NCBI RefSeq assembly: GCF_034555965.1
Contig: NZ_JAYDCK010000003.1
Coordinates: forward strand, 1 to 64,000
Length of the DNA: 64,000 nt
Source of the DNA: Aquicoccus sp. G2-2
Lineage (GTDB): Bacteria > Pseudomonadota > Alphaproteobacteria > Rhodobacterales > Rhodobacteraceae
Reading direction: 5' to 3'
In this document: positions 27,075 to 36,900 of the stretch, piece by piece
How the letters are laid out: every line of letters starts with the position of its first letter
Position numbering within the stretch: position 1 is the first letter of the stretch
Translations under genes and position numbers: made by a program
Notes under the pieces: generated by a model
Database searches by the model: none
Seen by the model: only the letters and a program-made list of their open reading frames with translations
Told to the model about the DNA's origin: nothing

Positions 27075-27881
27075 TCAGGCCAGATGCAATCGCTCCAGCG
27101 TTGATTGACCGGCGCGGGGGTAGGCCAGTGAGCCGAAATCGTCTGCGGCGGTGATATGCGGAAAGAGCGAGAGAAAAAGCGTGCGGGTATTTTGCGCCAT
27201 ATCGCGCAAAAGTGACGTGCCGGGATGATAGGTTTCCACTTCAAGCCCGGCGGCGCGGATCACAGCATGTTGCGGCAGGCAGAGATGATAGAGCAGCACC
27301 GGCGCGGGAGGTGTGATCTCGATCACGCCTGATCCGTCAATGAAGGCGCGAGCCGGTGTCAACAGATCGTTTTGCAGGGCTATTTCGCGTAATGCGGCCG
27401 GGCTTTGCAGCAGTCGCGCGCCGTGACCCAAGAGCAGGTCGGGCGCTGGGCGTGACAGGCCGAAGCTGTCGGCCATGATGCGCGCCAACCGCAGTTGGAA
27501 CGGGTTTTCGACCGGGGCGGAGGGCACCAGCGTCATCGAGCCGACCCAAGCCACCGGCTGTGGCGGGCCATCGCGGGTGATCAGCATGGTGCCGGGGGCA
27601 ATATCTTCGATCGAGCGCGGACCTTGCAGGGTGGCAATCATGGTGCCGCGCGCAAAGGCGGCGAAGGCGGATTCGAATGGCAGACTGGCAGGCGCGATAT
27701 GTTCAGAATTGCGCGGCGCGCCATCTGCGCCCAATGATGACACCATATATTTGCGCATCAGGGAGCGCGGGCGCGGCTGTGGGCTGTGCAGTGGGCTGTG
27801 CTGTGCGATCCGGTTCGCGGCGGCAGTCGGGAGAGAGCGAGCAGTGGTCACGCCATGCGTGACCTTGGAGGGGTATGTCAT
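27075..27881 (-). CDS. Hint-domain protein
   Basis: A 268-residue protein built around a Hint (hedgehog/intein) domain. The opening FARGTMIATLQGPRSIEDI and TMLITRDGPPQPVAWVGS give the first beta-hairpins, then LLLGHGARLLQS and LLYHLCLPQHAVIRA follow the usual order. The initial Cys or Ser nucleophile of self-splicing Hint proteins is not evident, the matching position reading alanine (FARGT). This form is frequent in Rhodobacteraceae. The function is unknown, possibly surface-protein processing. Start choice is uncertain: the frame opens at 27881, but ATGs at 27758 and 27746 lie closer to the domain. Confidence 0.75.
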   Translation of the reverse strand: MTYPSKVTHGVTTARSLPTAAANRIAQHSPLHSPQPRPRSLMRKYMVSSLGADGAPRNSEHIAPASLPFESAFAAFARGTMIATLQGPRSIEDIAPGTMLITRDGPPQPVAWVGSMTLVPSAPVENPFQLRLARIMADSFGLSRPAPDLLLGHGARLLQSPAALREIALQNDLLTPARAFIDGSGVIEITPPAPVLLYHLCLPQHAVIRAAGLEVETYHPGTSLLRDMAQNTRTLFLSLFPHITAADDFGSLAYPRAGQSTLERLHLA

Positions 27882-28120
27882 GCGTCCGAGCCTTTCAGCT
27901 TCGTCACATCCGCGTCGGCCCCCACCGACAACGACAGAAGGACAGTGTCATCATTCGTCGGGGCAAAAATGAACGATATCGGTCACGATTGTCAAAAATC
28001 GGCCAACATCAGTAGGGATTTGAAGATCAATCCCGTGACGCGCGCGGGAATTGTTTCGTGAACAATGCCGGGTTTGCCATATTTTGATTCGTGGGCTGGG
28101 ATCTGGCCACAAAAGAAAAT
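27882..28120. other. gap between Hint gene and small-protein terminator
   Basis: No gene supported. It lies upstream of the minus-strand Hint gene and contains its promoter. Short frames here lack ribosome sites and family resemblance. Confidence 0.35.
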
Positions 28121-28144
28121 CGGGCTACCCGGTCGGGTAGCCCG
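28121..28144 (-). terminator. rho-independent terminator for small minus-strand gene
   Basis: Perfect ten-base arms (CGGGCTACCC and GGGTAGCCCG) around a four-base loop. On the minus strand it is followed by ATTTTCTTTT. It lies 43 bases after the stop of the 47-residue gene at 28187-28330. Confidence 0.88.
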
Positions 28145-28186
28145 TAACTCATACATTTGTGGGGCACTCGGAAAAAATCCGGACGA

Positions 28187-28330
28187 TCAGGCTGACTTGT
28201 TTGCGCGTGTCGAGGTGCAACGTTTTGCGATGAACGCATTGCGGCGGGTGCCGCGCTGCCATGGGAGGGCAGGAGCGTCTTTACCGGCGGTTGCGATCAG
28301 CGACTTTATCCATGTCTGCTGTTTGGTCAT
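28187..28330 (-). CDS. 47-residue basic small protein
   Basis: A short gene missed by usual length cut-offs. Residues begin MTKQQTWIKSLIATAGK, followed by DAPALPWQRGTRRNAFIAKR and a lysine/arginine-rich end. No signal peptide or membrane span is seen; net charge is strongly positive. AGGACC sits upstream of the ATG, and a strong terminator follows after 43 bases, which supports it being a real single-gene unit. I recall similar short W-P-W-rich basic proteins in Rhodobacteraceae, but this recall is unverified and no function is known. Nucleic-acid or ribosome binding is a guess from the charge. Confidence 0.7.
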   Translation of the reverse strand: MTKQQTWIKSLIATAGKDAPALPWQRGTRRNAFIAKRCTSTRANKSA

Positions 28331-28621
28331 CCTGAGGTCCTATATCTCGTGGTTTAAGCTTGGTTCATATTGGCACCGCTATGGGGCGATGATTGGGCTT
28401 CTGGAGAGGATTTTCGGAAAATTCGCGGCACAGCTCAGCGCCAATTGCGACGGGCGCGCCTTATTGGCTTGAGGCCGTAAAAACAGGAGGTTTGGCGCGG
28501 GTTTCGGGACGATCCCCGGTGATGGGCGTGATTGTTTCCGGGGAATTGGGCGGTGAAATGGCGGGGGATCGCCCGATTTATGCCTAGATTGGGCGGCTTG
28601 CCGGGTGTTTGACGACGCAAT
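28331..28621. other. gap between small gene and pgeF
   Basis: Holds the promoter of the 47-residue gene. A 135-codon plus-strand frame overlaps it but has no ribosome site or recognisable domain. Nothing else seen. Confidence 0.35.
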
Positions 28622-29377
28622 TCAGAGACGGATAACGGAAATCAGGCGCCCGTAATCGGCCTCTCCCTTATGGGTGGTGCGGCGGTAGCTGAAGAAACGC
28701 GCAGGGTCAGAATAGGTGCAATGACCGGTCCATTGCGCATCGGCCACCCCGGCGGCGCGCAGGCGAGCCAATGCGAAAGATGGCAGATCGAAAAGATAAC
28801 GATCGCCGGTGCCATTGGTGAAAAAGCGGCTGTTTTGGGGGTCTTCGATCATGAAATCATCGAGAAACTCGGGTCCGACCTCATAGGCGCGCTGGCTGAT
28901 GCAGGGGCCGATTGCGGCATGGATGTTGCTGCGTTTCGCGCCGAGTGCTTCCATCGCGTCGAGCGTGGCTTCGAGCACGCCGCCAAGGGCACCTTTCCAA
29001 CCGGCGTGGGCCGCGCCGATGACACGCGCTTCGGCATCAGCGAACAGCACCGGCCCACAATCGGCGGTAAGGATGCCAAGCGCCAGACCGGGCGTGGCGG
29101 TGACCATTGCATCGGCGCGCAGGGCGGTTTGCGGCGGTGCTTTGAGCGTGACGACATCGGGTGAATGGACCTGATGGACGGTAATGAGGTGATCTTCATC
29201 AACCTCCATATGCCGGGCGACGCGGGCACGGTTCATCGCCACCGCCTCGGCCTGATCGGAGGAGCCGGTGCCGCAGTTCAACCCTTCGAAAATGCCTGAG
29301 GATGACCCGCCTTCGCGGGTAAAAAACCCATGTTGCAGGGGTTTGAGCAGATCGGAGGTGATGGCGTTGAGAGTCAT
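28622..29377 (-). CDS. pgeF: peptidoglycan editing factor / LACC1-type purine enzyme
   Basis: A 251-residue member of the YfiH/LACC1 family. Conserved pieces are HGFFTREGGSSSGIFEGLNCG, VHQVHSPDV with the metal histidine, LTADCGPVLFAD with the key cysteine, and AAHAGWKGALGGVLE. In other bacteria this protein removes misincorporated residues from peptidoglycan precursors, and relatives show adenosine phosphorylase/deaminase activity. It is the third gene of lgt-midA-pgeF; its ATG overlaps the midA stop (ATGA). The older name polyphenol oxidase is probably wrong for the true role. Confidence 0.93.
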   Translation of the reverse strand: MTLNAITSDLLKPLQHGFFTREGGSSSGIFEGLNCGTGSSDQAEAVAMNRARVARHMEVDEDHLITVHQVHSPDVVTLKAPPQTALRADAMVTATPGLALGILTADCGPVLFADAEARVIGAAHAGWKGALGGVLEATLDAMEALGAKRSNIHAAIGPCISQRAYEVGPEFLDDFMIEDPQNSRFFTNGTGDRYLFDLPSFALARLRAAGVADAQWTGHCTYSDPARFFSYRRTTHKGEADYGRLISVIRL

Positions 29378-30435
29378 GGCTCCAGTCCCGGTGGGGGTGT
29401 GGCATTGGCCGGGTAGAAGCCCAGCACTTTGAACAGCGTCCCCATTTCATCGGGGTGGGTCAAGCGACGATGGGCGGCAACGTGAGATTTGAGAGCATCA
29501 CCGCCGAGCGCGGTTGCAAGGGCCTGCGCGCGCCCGGTGATGCCGAGGCGTTCGAGAAAGAGGCCTTGGGGCGTCAGTTTCGTGTGGCCGCACGGCGCGG
29601 CATGGGCAAGGGCTTCGAAATCGACATGCGCGGTGAGATCGGCCTTTCCCGGCTCTGCAAGCGGGTTGACCGGCTGATGATTGCGCAGGGCTTGCAAGGT
29701 GTCGCCAAGGCTACGCCAGTCGCCATAGTCGATGATCAGGGCCGCACCGCCGTGATCTTTGATGCGCTGCCCTATGGTGGTGATGATGGCGGGGGCGGCG
29801 GGACAATGCTCAACAATGTCCCCAATGGCGGTATCGTCGAGTCGGTGCGAGAGCGCGTTGAGTGGGGCGGGTGGGGCCAGACCGAAGCGCAGGCCTTGGC
29901 CATCAGCCCCGATGCAACGCTCGCTCCAGCCAGCACTGGCGCGTTGGTATTGGCGGATCGGCAGGGCATCGAAAAATTCGTTGGCGATAAGATAGAGCGG
30001 GATTTCCGGCAGCGTGTTGACTGTGTCGTGCCAGCGTGGGGCGTAAGCCGCCAGAGTGGTTTTCTGTGCCGCGCGCAGCGGAGGGGAGGCTTCCACCAGA
30101 TGCACTTCGGCGGCATCGGAAAACCCCGGCACGGCCCGCGCGGCGCGCAGGGCGTCGGCCATCAGGGTGCCGCGACCGGGGCCAAGTTCGGTCAGCGCAA
30201 AGCGCGCGGGCGCGCCTTGGTCGAGCCAGCTTTGCGCCAGCGAGAGGCCGATCAATTCCCCGAACATCTGGCTGATTTCGGGGGCGGTGATGAAATCGCC
30301 CGCCGCGCCCAGTGGATTACGGGTGCTGTAATAGCCATACGCGGGATGGAAAAGACATTCGGCCATGTAATCGGAAAGAGGAATTGGCCCGCGCGTTTGA
30401 ACAAGATTGCGCAGAATGGTTTCCAATTCGTTCAT
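29374..30435 (-). CDS. SAM-dependent methyltransferase, MidA/NDUFAF7 family
   Basis: A 353-residue class I methyltransferase of the MidA group. The N-terminal PLSDYMAECLFHPAYGYYS and ITAPEISQMFGELIGL are family hallmarks, and ELGPGRGTLMADALRA is the SAM-binding loop. The human relative NDUFAF7 dimethylates an arginine of complex I subunit NDUFS2 during assembly, so a similar role on NuoD is plausible here. Both ends overlap neighbours by four bases (lgt before, pgeF after), an order common in alphaproteobacteria. Confidence 0.93.
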   Translation of the reverse strand: MNELETILRNLVQTRGPIPLSDYMAECLFHPAYGYYSTRNPLGAAGDFITAPEISQMFGELIGLSLAQSWLDQGAPARFALTELGPGRGTLMADALRAARAVPGFSDAAEVHLVEASPPLRAAQKTTLAAYAPRWHDTVNTLPEIPLYLIANEFFDALPIRQYQRASAGWSERCIGADGQGLRFGLAPPAPLNALSHRLDDTAIGDIVEHCPAAPAIITTIGQRIKDHGGAALIIDYGDWRSLGDTLQALRNHQPVNPLAEPGKADLTAHVDFEALAHAAPCGHTKLTPQGLFLERLGITGRAQALATALGGDALKSHVAAHRRLTHPDEMGTLFKVLGFYPANATPPPGLEP

Positions 30436-31325
30436 ACCGCGCGCCGCCTGCGCGCCCAGAGGATGAGACCAAGCCCGAAAAGCAGCATCGGCAGTGACAG
30501 AAGTTGGCCCATGGAGATGCCGTAGCCGTGGTAATGGATCACATAGCCCAGCGGGTTTTCAGGGGTGATGAACTGATGATCGGCCTCGCGGAAATATTCG
30601 ACGAAAAACCGCGCTGCACCGTAGCCTGCGAAGAACGTGCCGGAGATCAGTCCGGGGGTTTTAAAGCCGCGCCGCCCGAAGGCCAGCCAGAGCAGGAGGA
30701 GACCGAGCAACAGCCCTTCGAGGCCGGCCTCGTAAAGCTGCGAGGGGTGGCGGGCGCAAAGCGTCAGCACGCCGGGGCAGTCTTGTGCTGCCGCGCCGGG
30801 GAAAACGACGGCCCATGGCACATCGGTCGGGCGGCCCCAAAGCTCGGGCTTGATGAAGTTCGCCAGCCGCCCCAGCAGCAACCCCCATGGCACGCCGAGT
30901 GCGATGGCATCGGCGCATTGCAGCTTGGGCAGATGATGGCGCCAGGTGAAGATCAACCCGGCCACGATGACGCCCAGAAAGCCGCCGTGAAATGCCATGC
31001 CACCATCCCAGACCTGTGGAATCTTGAGCGGATTTTCGAGAAAATACGAGGGGTTATAAAACAGCACATAGCCGATGCGCCCGCCAAGGATCACGCCGAG
31101 GATGCACCACGTTACCAAATCTTCGAGCTGTGACCGGCTCATCGGGGGCGTATCATCCGGCCAAAGTGCGGGCTTTTTCAGCGCGCGCGCAGTCAGTGCC
31201 CAAGCGATCAGGATACCGACGATATAGGCCAGCGCATACCAACGCAGGGCGAGATGATGGCCCCAGAGGTCGATGGAAAATATCTCGGGCGAGATGGCGG
31301 GGAAAGGGATCATGAATGCGCTCAT
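30432..31325 (-). CDS. lgt: prolipoprotein diacylglyceryl transferase
   Basis: An inner-membrane enzyme that moves diacylglycerol from phosphatidylglycerol to the lipobox cysteine of prolipoproteins, the first step of lipoprotein maturation. The 297 residues carry seven membrane spans, the Lgt signature GRLANFIKPELWGRP, the essential LALRWYALAYIVG segment, and HPSQLYEAGLEG. It is the first gene of lgt-midA-pgeF and is divergent from ubiK. Lipoproteins in this window, including Pal and the SPOR protein, would be its substrates. Confidence 0.97.
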   Translation of the reverse strand: MSAFMIPFPAISPEIFSIDLWGHHLALRWYALAYIVGILIAWALTARALKKPALWPDDTPPMSRSQLEDLVTWCILGVILGGRIGYVLFYNPSYFLENPLKIPQVWDGGMAFHGGFLGVIVAGLIFTWRHHLPKLQCADAIALGVPWGLLLGRLANFIKPELWGRPTDVPWAVVFPGAAAQDCPGVLTLCARHPSQLYEAGLEGLLLGLLLLWLAFGRRGFKTPGLISGTFFAGYGAARFFVEYFREADHQFITPENPLGYVIHYHGYGISMGQLLSLPMLLFGLGLILWARRRRAV

Positions 31326-31421
31326 GGGCGGAGTTTTGGCGGTAGCGGGGTGGGGAAGTCAAGCTTGCGGTTTGGCGGCGGCACTCCCATATAGGGAGGC
31401 AACGATAAAGGGGGATTTCCC

Positions 31422-31670
31422 ATGCAGACGCGCAACAAATTTCTCGACGATATGAGCCAGCTCATGACCAACGCGATGGGTGTGGCCCAAGGCGCGAAGG
31501 GCGAGGCGGAAAACGCGATGAAATCCTTTGTGGACCGCTGGTTGGCGGACCGGGATTTCGTGACCCGCGAAGAGTTTGACGCGGTGCGCGCGATGGCGCA
31601 GAAGGCGCGCGAGGAGAACGAGGCGCTGAGCGCGCGGATTGCGGCGCTGGAGGCTGAAAAGGCCAAGTAA
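31422..31670 (+). CDS. ubiK: ubiquinone biosynthesis accessory factor UbiK
   Basis: An 82-residue BMFP-domain protein. It is almost entirely helical, ending in a coiled coil (REENEALSARIAALEAEKAK). The DFVTREEFDAVRAMAQKAREE segment is the family signature. UbiK binds UbiJ and helps assemble the aerobic ubiquinone-synthesis complex, though in alphaproteobacteria its role is less studied. It is divergent from lgt. GGGGGATT precedes the start at 31422. Confidence 0.9.
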   Translation: MQTRNKFLDDMSQLMTNAMGVAQGAKGEAENAMKSFVDRWLADRDFVTREEFDAVRAMAQKAREENEALSARIAALEAEKAK

Positions 31671-32000
31671 GGCCGGAATTCCGGGCCATTTTCCGGCGCC
31701 GTTAAGGTTTCGACTCGGGGCAAAAACGGCTGTCTGCACCCCGGCTGGCGGTCTGGCTGCGATGTGTATGGCGGCGGAACGGGATTTTTGCGCGGGGGCG
31801 AGTGTATATCGCGCGTGCGGCGGTTTGACACCGCGTTTACGGTCAAGCGCACGGTCGGTTGAAGCCGCCGGTGCCCGGCCAGATGCATGGCAGCACCGGG
31901 CCATGCCGTGAAAGCCCACTTGAACCCCTGCTATAAATCATCATGATCGGAAGGATTGAATTTCTGCTTTCGCGTTCTTGTATTCATAGGAGATTTTGCC
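31671..32000. other. gap between ubiK and exported protein gene
   Basis: A GC palindrome right after ubiK (GGCCGGAATTCCGGG type, from about 31671) may end transcription. The remainder carries the promoter and ribosome site of the next gene. A 90-codon frame (31639-31911) has no support. Confidence 0.4.
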
Positions 32001-33893
32001 TTGGTCCTGAGACTTATTTCAAACCCGCTGCTTTTCATTGCCATTTCATTCAGCCTATCCGCACCGCTTGCCGCGCAAACGGTGGATGAGGTCAAGACCG
32101 ACGTTCTTTCAGCTTTGTCCACACCGCTGCCGATAACCGTGATCGGCCCGCTTTTGACCCGCGAGGTTGTGGTCAGCGAGGAGGCTGGCGGTTTTCGGGC
32201 CGTTCTGAAGGATACCTCGCTGATGGGGTTGTTCCGGTTCGGGGACGTGTCGTTTCACGTCGACCCGGCGGGGGCGGATGCGTATCGGGTGAGCGATCTG
32301 ACTTTTGAGAAGACGCTGGAGTTTCCGGGGATCGGGGTGCTGACGGTCTCGGGCATGGATTTCGACGGGACGTGGTCGACCAAAACGCGCTCTTATTCGG
32401 CGCTCAAATGGCTGACCAGTGGTCTGATGTTCAGGCCCGACATGGGTGCGCAGCAAAACGGGCAGCAAGGCGCGGGGGCCAGTGTTTCAATCGGCAGTCT
32501 GTTGTTTGACGTGCTGAAAGAGCCAGTGGACGGCAATGCGGAAAGCCGGTTCGCGATTACGGCGGGCCAGCTTGCCGTGACGGGCATGGGGCCGCAGAAC
32601 GTGAGCTTGGGCGAGGTGAAAGCGGTGCTGGCGGCGAACGGGAAGACGCCGGTCGATCTTTATTCGGTGCTTCGCGAGGTGATGATGCTTGGCTCCGTCC
32701 GCGATGGCGGGGCGCGGTTGCAGGCGCTGGGGCAGAGTTTGCTGGGCAATACCTATGACACGGTGTCGCTGGACCTGAGTGCGCGCGATGTCGCGGCCAC
32801 AAGCACCCGCAAACGCAATGAGTATTTCAAGGCCAGCACATTGCATGTCACGGCGGCACTTAGGGATGTTGAGCCGCGAAGCTGGGGCGGGGTGGATGTG
32901 ACGCTGCGCTTCGGCGATGTGGATCAGCGCAATTTCCTGCCCGACAGCGCGGTGCGGCTGGATGAGGCGGTGGTGCGGGTTAGCGGTGGTGAGCTTCCGG
33001 TGGCCGATATGATGGCGGCTTTCATGACCATGGCGGAGCCGCCCCGGCACCGCCCTGTCGCGGCGAGCGCGCTGCTTGACGGGCTTTTGGGCTTTGGCAA
33101 GCTGGAGATTGCGAGCGAGGGCAAGAACGTCTGGACCGAAGTGTTCGGGCGGCGCTTTGACAACGGCGATTACGTGCGTGTGAAGGAGTTCGAGACCAGC
33201 TTTGAGCGCTGGCGTGTGGATCTTGGCATTTCGGGGCTGAACAAGAATCAGGGCACGGCGACCTTGGGCACCGAGTTTGCTGGTGGGACGTTCATTCCCG
33301 GTGACGGTGCGCCGAAAGGGATCACGGCGCATATCAATGCGTGGTTCCCCAAGGAACTGACCCTGAGATCGAGCGTCACCAACATGAACGAGGCGCTGTT
33401 GAAGCGGATGTTCAAGGACGTGCAGATTCAGAACCTGCGCGAACCGGTAGAGATTGTGCTGCCGCTGGTGCTTTATGGGGCGGCTACGGTGCTTGACGTG
33501 ACGGCGGGGCGGAATGTTTATGAAACCGCGCTTTTCCGCATTGAGCAGGATGGCCATTATCGGTTCTTCCCGACCGAGGTGATGAGCATGATGCCCTATG
33601 ACGGGGAGGTGCATATGAGCATGACCGGCTTGCCCGCCCTTCAGGCCTATTTCGACGAAACGGCGGCGCAGATGCGGCCGCGGTCCGATGAGGCGATGGC
33701 GCTGGGTGCGGCGAAATCCGCGCTGACCGTGCTGCGCAATCTTGCCGTGAAAGGCGATGGCGATGCGTTTGAGTGGACGATCACGCGCCCCGACGTCACC
33801 AGCCGCGAGCTTGTGATGAACGGGATCACCCTGCGCTATCCCGATCTGGTGCAATACCTGCCGATGTTCGCGGCAGTGGGCATGATGCGCTGA
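32001..33893 (+). CDS. large exported protein of unknown function
   Basis: A 630-residue protein starting with a signal peptide (LLFIAISFSLSAPLAAQ, cleavage after AQ or before TVDEV). I do not recognise the family with certainty; long stretches of beta-prone sequence with regular GxxVxF patterns suggest an elongated beta structure like AsmA or DUF2125-type envelope proteins. No repeats, catalytic motifs or later membrane span are evident. The TTG at 32001 is chosen because AGGAG lies eight bases upstream and it begins the signal peptide cleanly; an earlier TTG (31956) has a weaker site. It is convergent with carB, with a hairpin at 33905-33932 between them. Confidence 0.7.
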   Translation: MVLRLISNPLLFIAISFSLSAPLAAQTVDEVKTDVLSALSTPLPITVIGPLLTREVVVSEEAGGFRAVLKDTSLMGLFRFGDVSFHVDPAGADAYRVSDLTFEKTLEFPGIGVLTVSGMDFDGTWSTKTRSYSALKWLTSGLMFRPDMGAQQNGQQGAGASVSIGSLLFDVLKEPVDGNAESRFAITAGQLAVTGMGPQNVSLGEVKAVLAANGKTPVDLYSVLREVMMLGSVRDGGARLQALGQSLLGNTYDTVSLDLSARDVAATSTRKRNEYFKASTLHVTAALRDVEPRSWGGVDVTLRFGDVDQRNFLPDSAVRLDEAVVRVSGGELPVADMMAAFMTMAEPPRHRPVAASALLDGLLGFGKLEIASEGKNVWTEVFGRRFDNGDYVRVKEFETSFERWRVDLGISGLNKNQGTATLGTEFAGGTFIPGDGAPKGITAHINAWFPKELTLRSSVTNMNEALLKRMFKDVQIQNLREPVEIVLPLVLYGAATVLDVTAGRNVYETALFRIEQDGHYRFFPTEVMSMMPYDGEVHMSMTGLPALQAYFDETAAQMRPRSDEAMALGAAKSALTVLRNLAVKGDGDAFEWTITRPDVTSRELVMNGITLRYPDLVQYLPMFAAVGMMR

Positions 33894-33904
33894 GCGGGGG
33901 CTGT

Positions 33905-33932
33905 GGGCGGCGTGCTATGTGCGGTGCCGCCC
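33905..33932. terminator. hairpin between convergent genes
   Basis: Seven-base arms GGGCGGC and GCCGCCC enclose a 14-base loop between the stop of the exported protein and that of carB. No U-tract, so a role in termination is only suggested by position. Confidence 0.45.
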
Positions 33933-33938
33933 GATCTG

Positions 33939-36900
33939 TCACCCCTGAAGCGAGAACACGCCAAGATCGCCTTCGGTGCGGGCTTTCATCGCTTGGGCGG
34001 CGGCGTGGGCAGCGGCGGCGGTGGTGAAATAGGGGATCTTGCCATAGAGCGCCACCGAGCGGATTTCGCGGCTGTCGGCCACGGCGGCGGCGCCTTCGGT
34101 GGTGTTCATCAGCAGATCAATGGTGCCGTCTTTTAGTTGATCGACGATGTTGGGGCGGCCTTCATAGACCTTTTTGACCAGTTCGCAGGTGATGCCGTGG
34201 CCTTCGAGAAACGCCGCCGTGCCGCCGGTGGCGACGATGCTAAAGCCCAGATCGACCAGCATTTGCGCGGTGTCCACCAATTGCGGCGTCTTGTCGGAAT
34301 CCTTGATCGAGAAGAACACGCGCCCTTCACGGGGCAGGTCGGTGCCTGCGCCCATCTGTGCCTTGAGAAAGGCCAGCGGGAAGGAGCGGTCCCAGCCCAT
34401 GACTTCGCCGGTGGAGCGCATTTCCGGGCCGAGAATGGTATCGACGCCGGGAAAGCGCGCAAACGGCAGCACTGCTTCCTTGACCGAGAACCACGGCATG
34501 TTCGGATCGGCCAGCATCATCGGGTCGCCGGACTTGAGCGTGCCGGGGGCGGCATCGGTGGCATAGGGCGGGCGCAGCGGGAAATTCGACATCGGTTCGC
34601 CCGCCATCAGGCGCGCGGCGATGGAGGCGATGGCGCTGTCGGTGGCCTTGGCGACGAACGGCACGGTCCGCGAGGCGCGCGGGTTGACCTCGATAAGAAA
34701 AATCTCATCGTCTTTCACCGCGAATTGCACGTTGGCCAGCCCGACCACGCCGAGCGCGAGGGCAAGGGCTTTGGTCTGTTCTTCGATCCGGGCGATGATG
34801 TCGCGCGGCAGGGAATAGGGCGGCAGGGATGAGGCGCTGTCACCGGAATGAACGCCTGCCTCTTCGATATGCTGCATGATGCCCGCGATATGCACGGTCT
34901 TGCCATCGCTGAGCGCATCGACGTCAAGTTCGACCGCGCCGGAGAGGTAGCTATCGAGCAGAACCGGACTATCGCCGGAGACCACGACGGCCTCGGAGAT
35001 GTAACGCTCCAGATGGTCCATGTCGCGCACGATCTCCATCGCGCGGCCACCCAGAACGTAGGACGGGCGGATGACCAGCGGGAAGCCGATATCTTCGGCA
35101 ATTTTGAGCGCCTCGGAGTCGGTGGAGGCGATGCCGTTATGCGGTTGTTTGAGGCCGAGTTGATTGACAAGCGCCTGAAAACGCTCGCGGTCTTCGGCAA
35201 GGTCGATGGCGTCAGGCGTGGTGCCAAGGATTGGGATGCCTTCGGCTTCGAGCGCGTTGGCAAGCTTCAAGGGCGTCTGGCCGCCGAACTGCACGATGAC
35301 GCCGTGCAGGGTGCCGTTGTCCTGTTCGACGCGCAGGATTTCCATGACGTGCTCGAATGTAAGCGGTTCAAAATAGAGCCGGTCGGAGGTGTCATAATCG
35401 GTGCTGACCGTTTCGGGGTTGCAGTTGATCATGATGGTTTCGAACCCGACATCGGAGAGCGCGAAACAGGCATGGCAGCAGCAGTAGTCAAACTCGATCC
35501 CCTGCCCGATGCGGTTGGGGCCGCCACCAAGAATGACGATCTTGCGGCGCTCAGACGGGCGTGCTTCGCACTCGACCTCGCCCATGCAGGGGGCTTCATA
35601 GGTGGAATACATGTAGGGCGTCTGCGCTTCGAATTCGGCGGCGCAGGTGTCGATCCGTTTGAACACGGCGGTGACACCGGCGGCTTGGCGGGCGCGGCGG
35701 ACGTCTTGTTCCTTGAAGCCGGTGAGGTTGGCCAGACGGGCATCGGTGAAGCCCATCATCTTGAGCGCGCGCAGGCCATGTTCGTCTTGTGGCAGGCCGT
35801 TTTCGCGCACCTCTTCCTCGGCCTCGACGATCTCGCGGATACGGGCGAGGAACCACGGGTCATACATCGTGGTGGCGTGGATGTCGTCATCCGACAAACC
35901 GTGGCGCATGGCTTGGGCAATCACGCGGATACGGTCGGGGGTTTGCTGGCTGAGCGCCTTGATCACCGCGGCGCGGGTCTGGGCCGAGGGGGCCTCCGTG
36001 CCGTCGAGGCCTCGGGGCAAGCCCGGGGCGGGTGTTTCCACGCCCGGAATGGTGATTTCATCAAACCCGGTCAGGCCCGATTCCATCGACGCCAGCGCCT
36101 TTTGCAAGCTTTCATGGATGGTGCGGCCAATGGCCATTGTCTCACCCACCGATTTCATCGCGGTGGTGAGGTGCGGTTCGGAGCCGGGGAATTTCTCGAA
36201 CGCGAATTTCGGGATCTTGGTGACGACGTAATCTATCGTCGGCTCGAAACTGGCGGGGGTGACCTTGGTGATGTCGTTGTCCAGCTCGTCAAGCGTATAG
36301 CCCACGGCGAGCTTGGCAGCGATTTTGGCGATGGGAAAACCGGTGGCTTTGGACGCCAGCGCGGAAGAGCGCGACACGCGGGGGTTCATTTCAATCACCA
36401 CCATGCGGCCGGTTTCGGGGCTGATCGCCCATTGCACGTTCGAGCCGCCGGTTTCCACGCCGATTTCGCGCAGCACGGCGATGGAGCCGTTGCGCATGAT
36501 CTGATATTCCTTGTCGGTCAGCGTCAGCGCCGGGGCGACGGTAATGGAATCGCCCGTATGCACGCCCATCGGATCGACGTTTTCGATGGCGCAGACGATG
36601 ATCGCGTTGTCGGCCTTGTCGCGGACGACCTCCATTTCGAACTCTTTCCAGCCGAGCAGCGATTCATCGACAAGGATTTGCCCGACCGGAGAGGCATCCA
36701 TACCCGAGCGGCAATAGTGAACGTAATCGTCACGGTTATAAGCCACGCCGCCACCGGTGCCGCCAAGGGTGAAGGCGGGGCGGATGATGGCGGGCAGGCC
36801 GATGTCTTCCAATGCGCCCAGTGCTATCGCAATGCCGGCATCGAGATCGAATTTGCCGCGTTCGTTTTTGGGCGCGGTGACGATGGTGGCGCGTGGATTT

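Noticed and set aside
28065-28472. 135-codon plus-strand frame in the gap before pgeF
   Set aside because: No ribosome site or family resemblance, and it overlaps the better supported small gene and terminator on the minus strand.
31639-31911. 90-codon plus-strand frame after ubiK
   Set aside because: Overlaps the end of ubiK and a GC palindrome, with no ribosome site.
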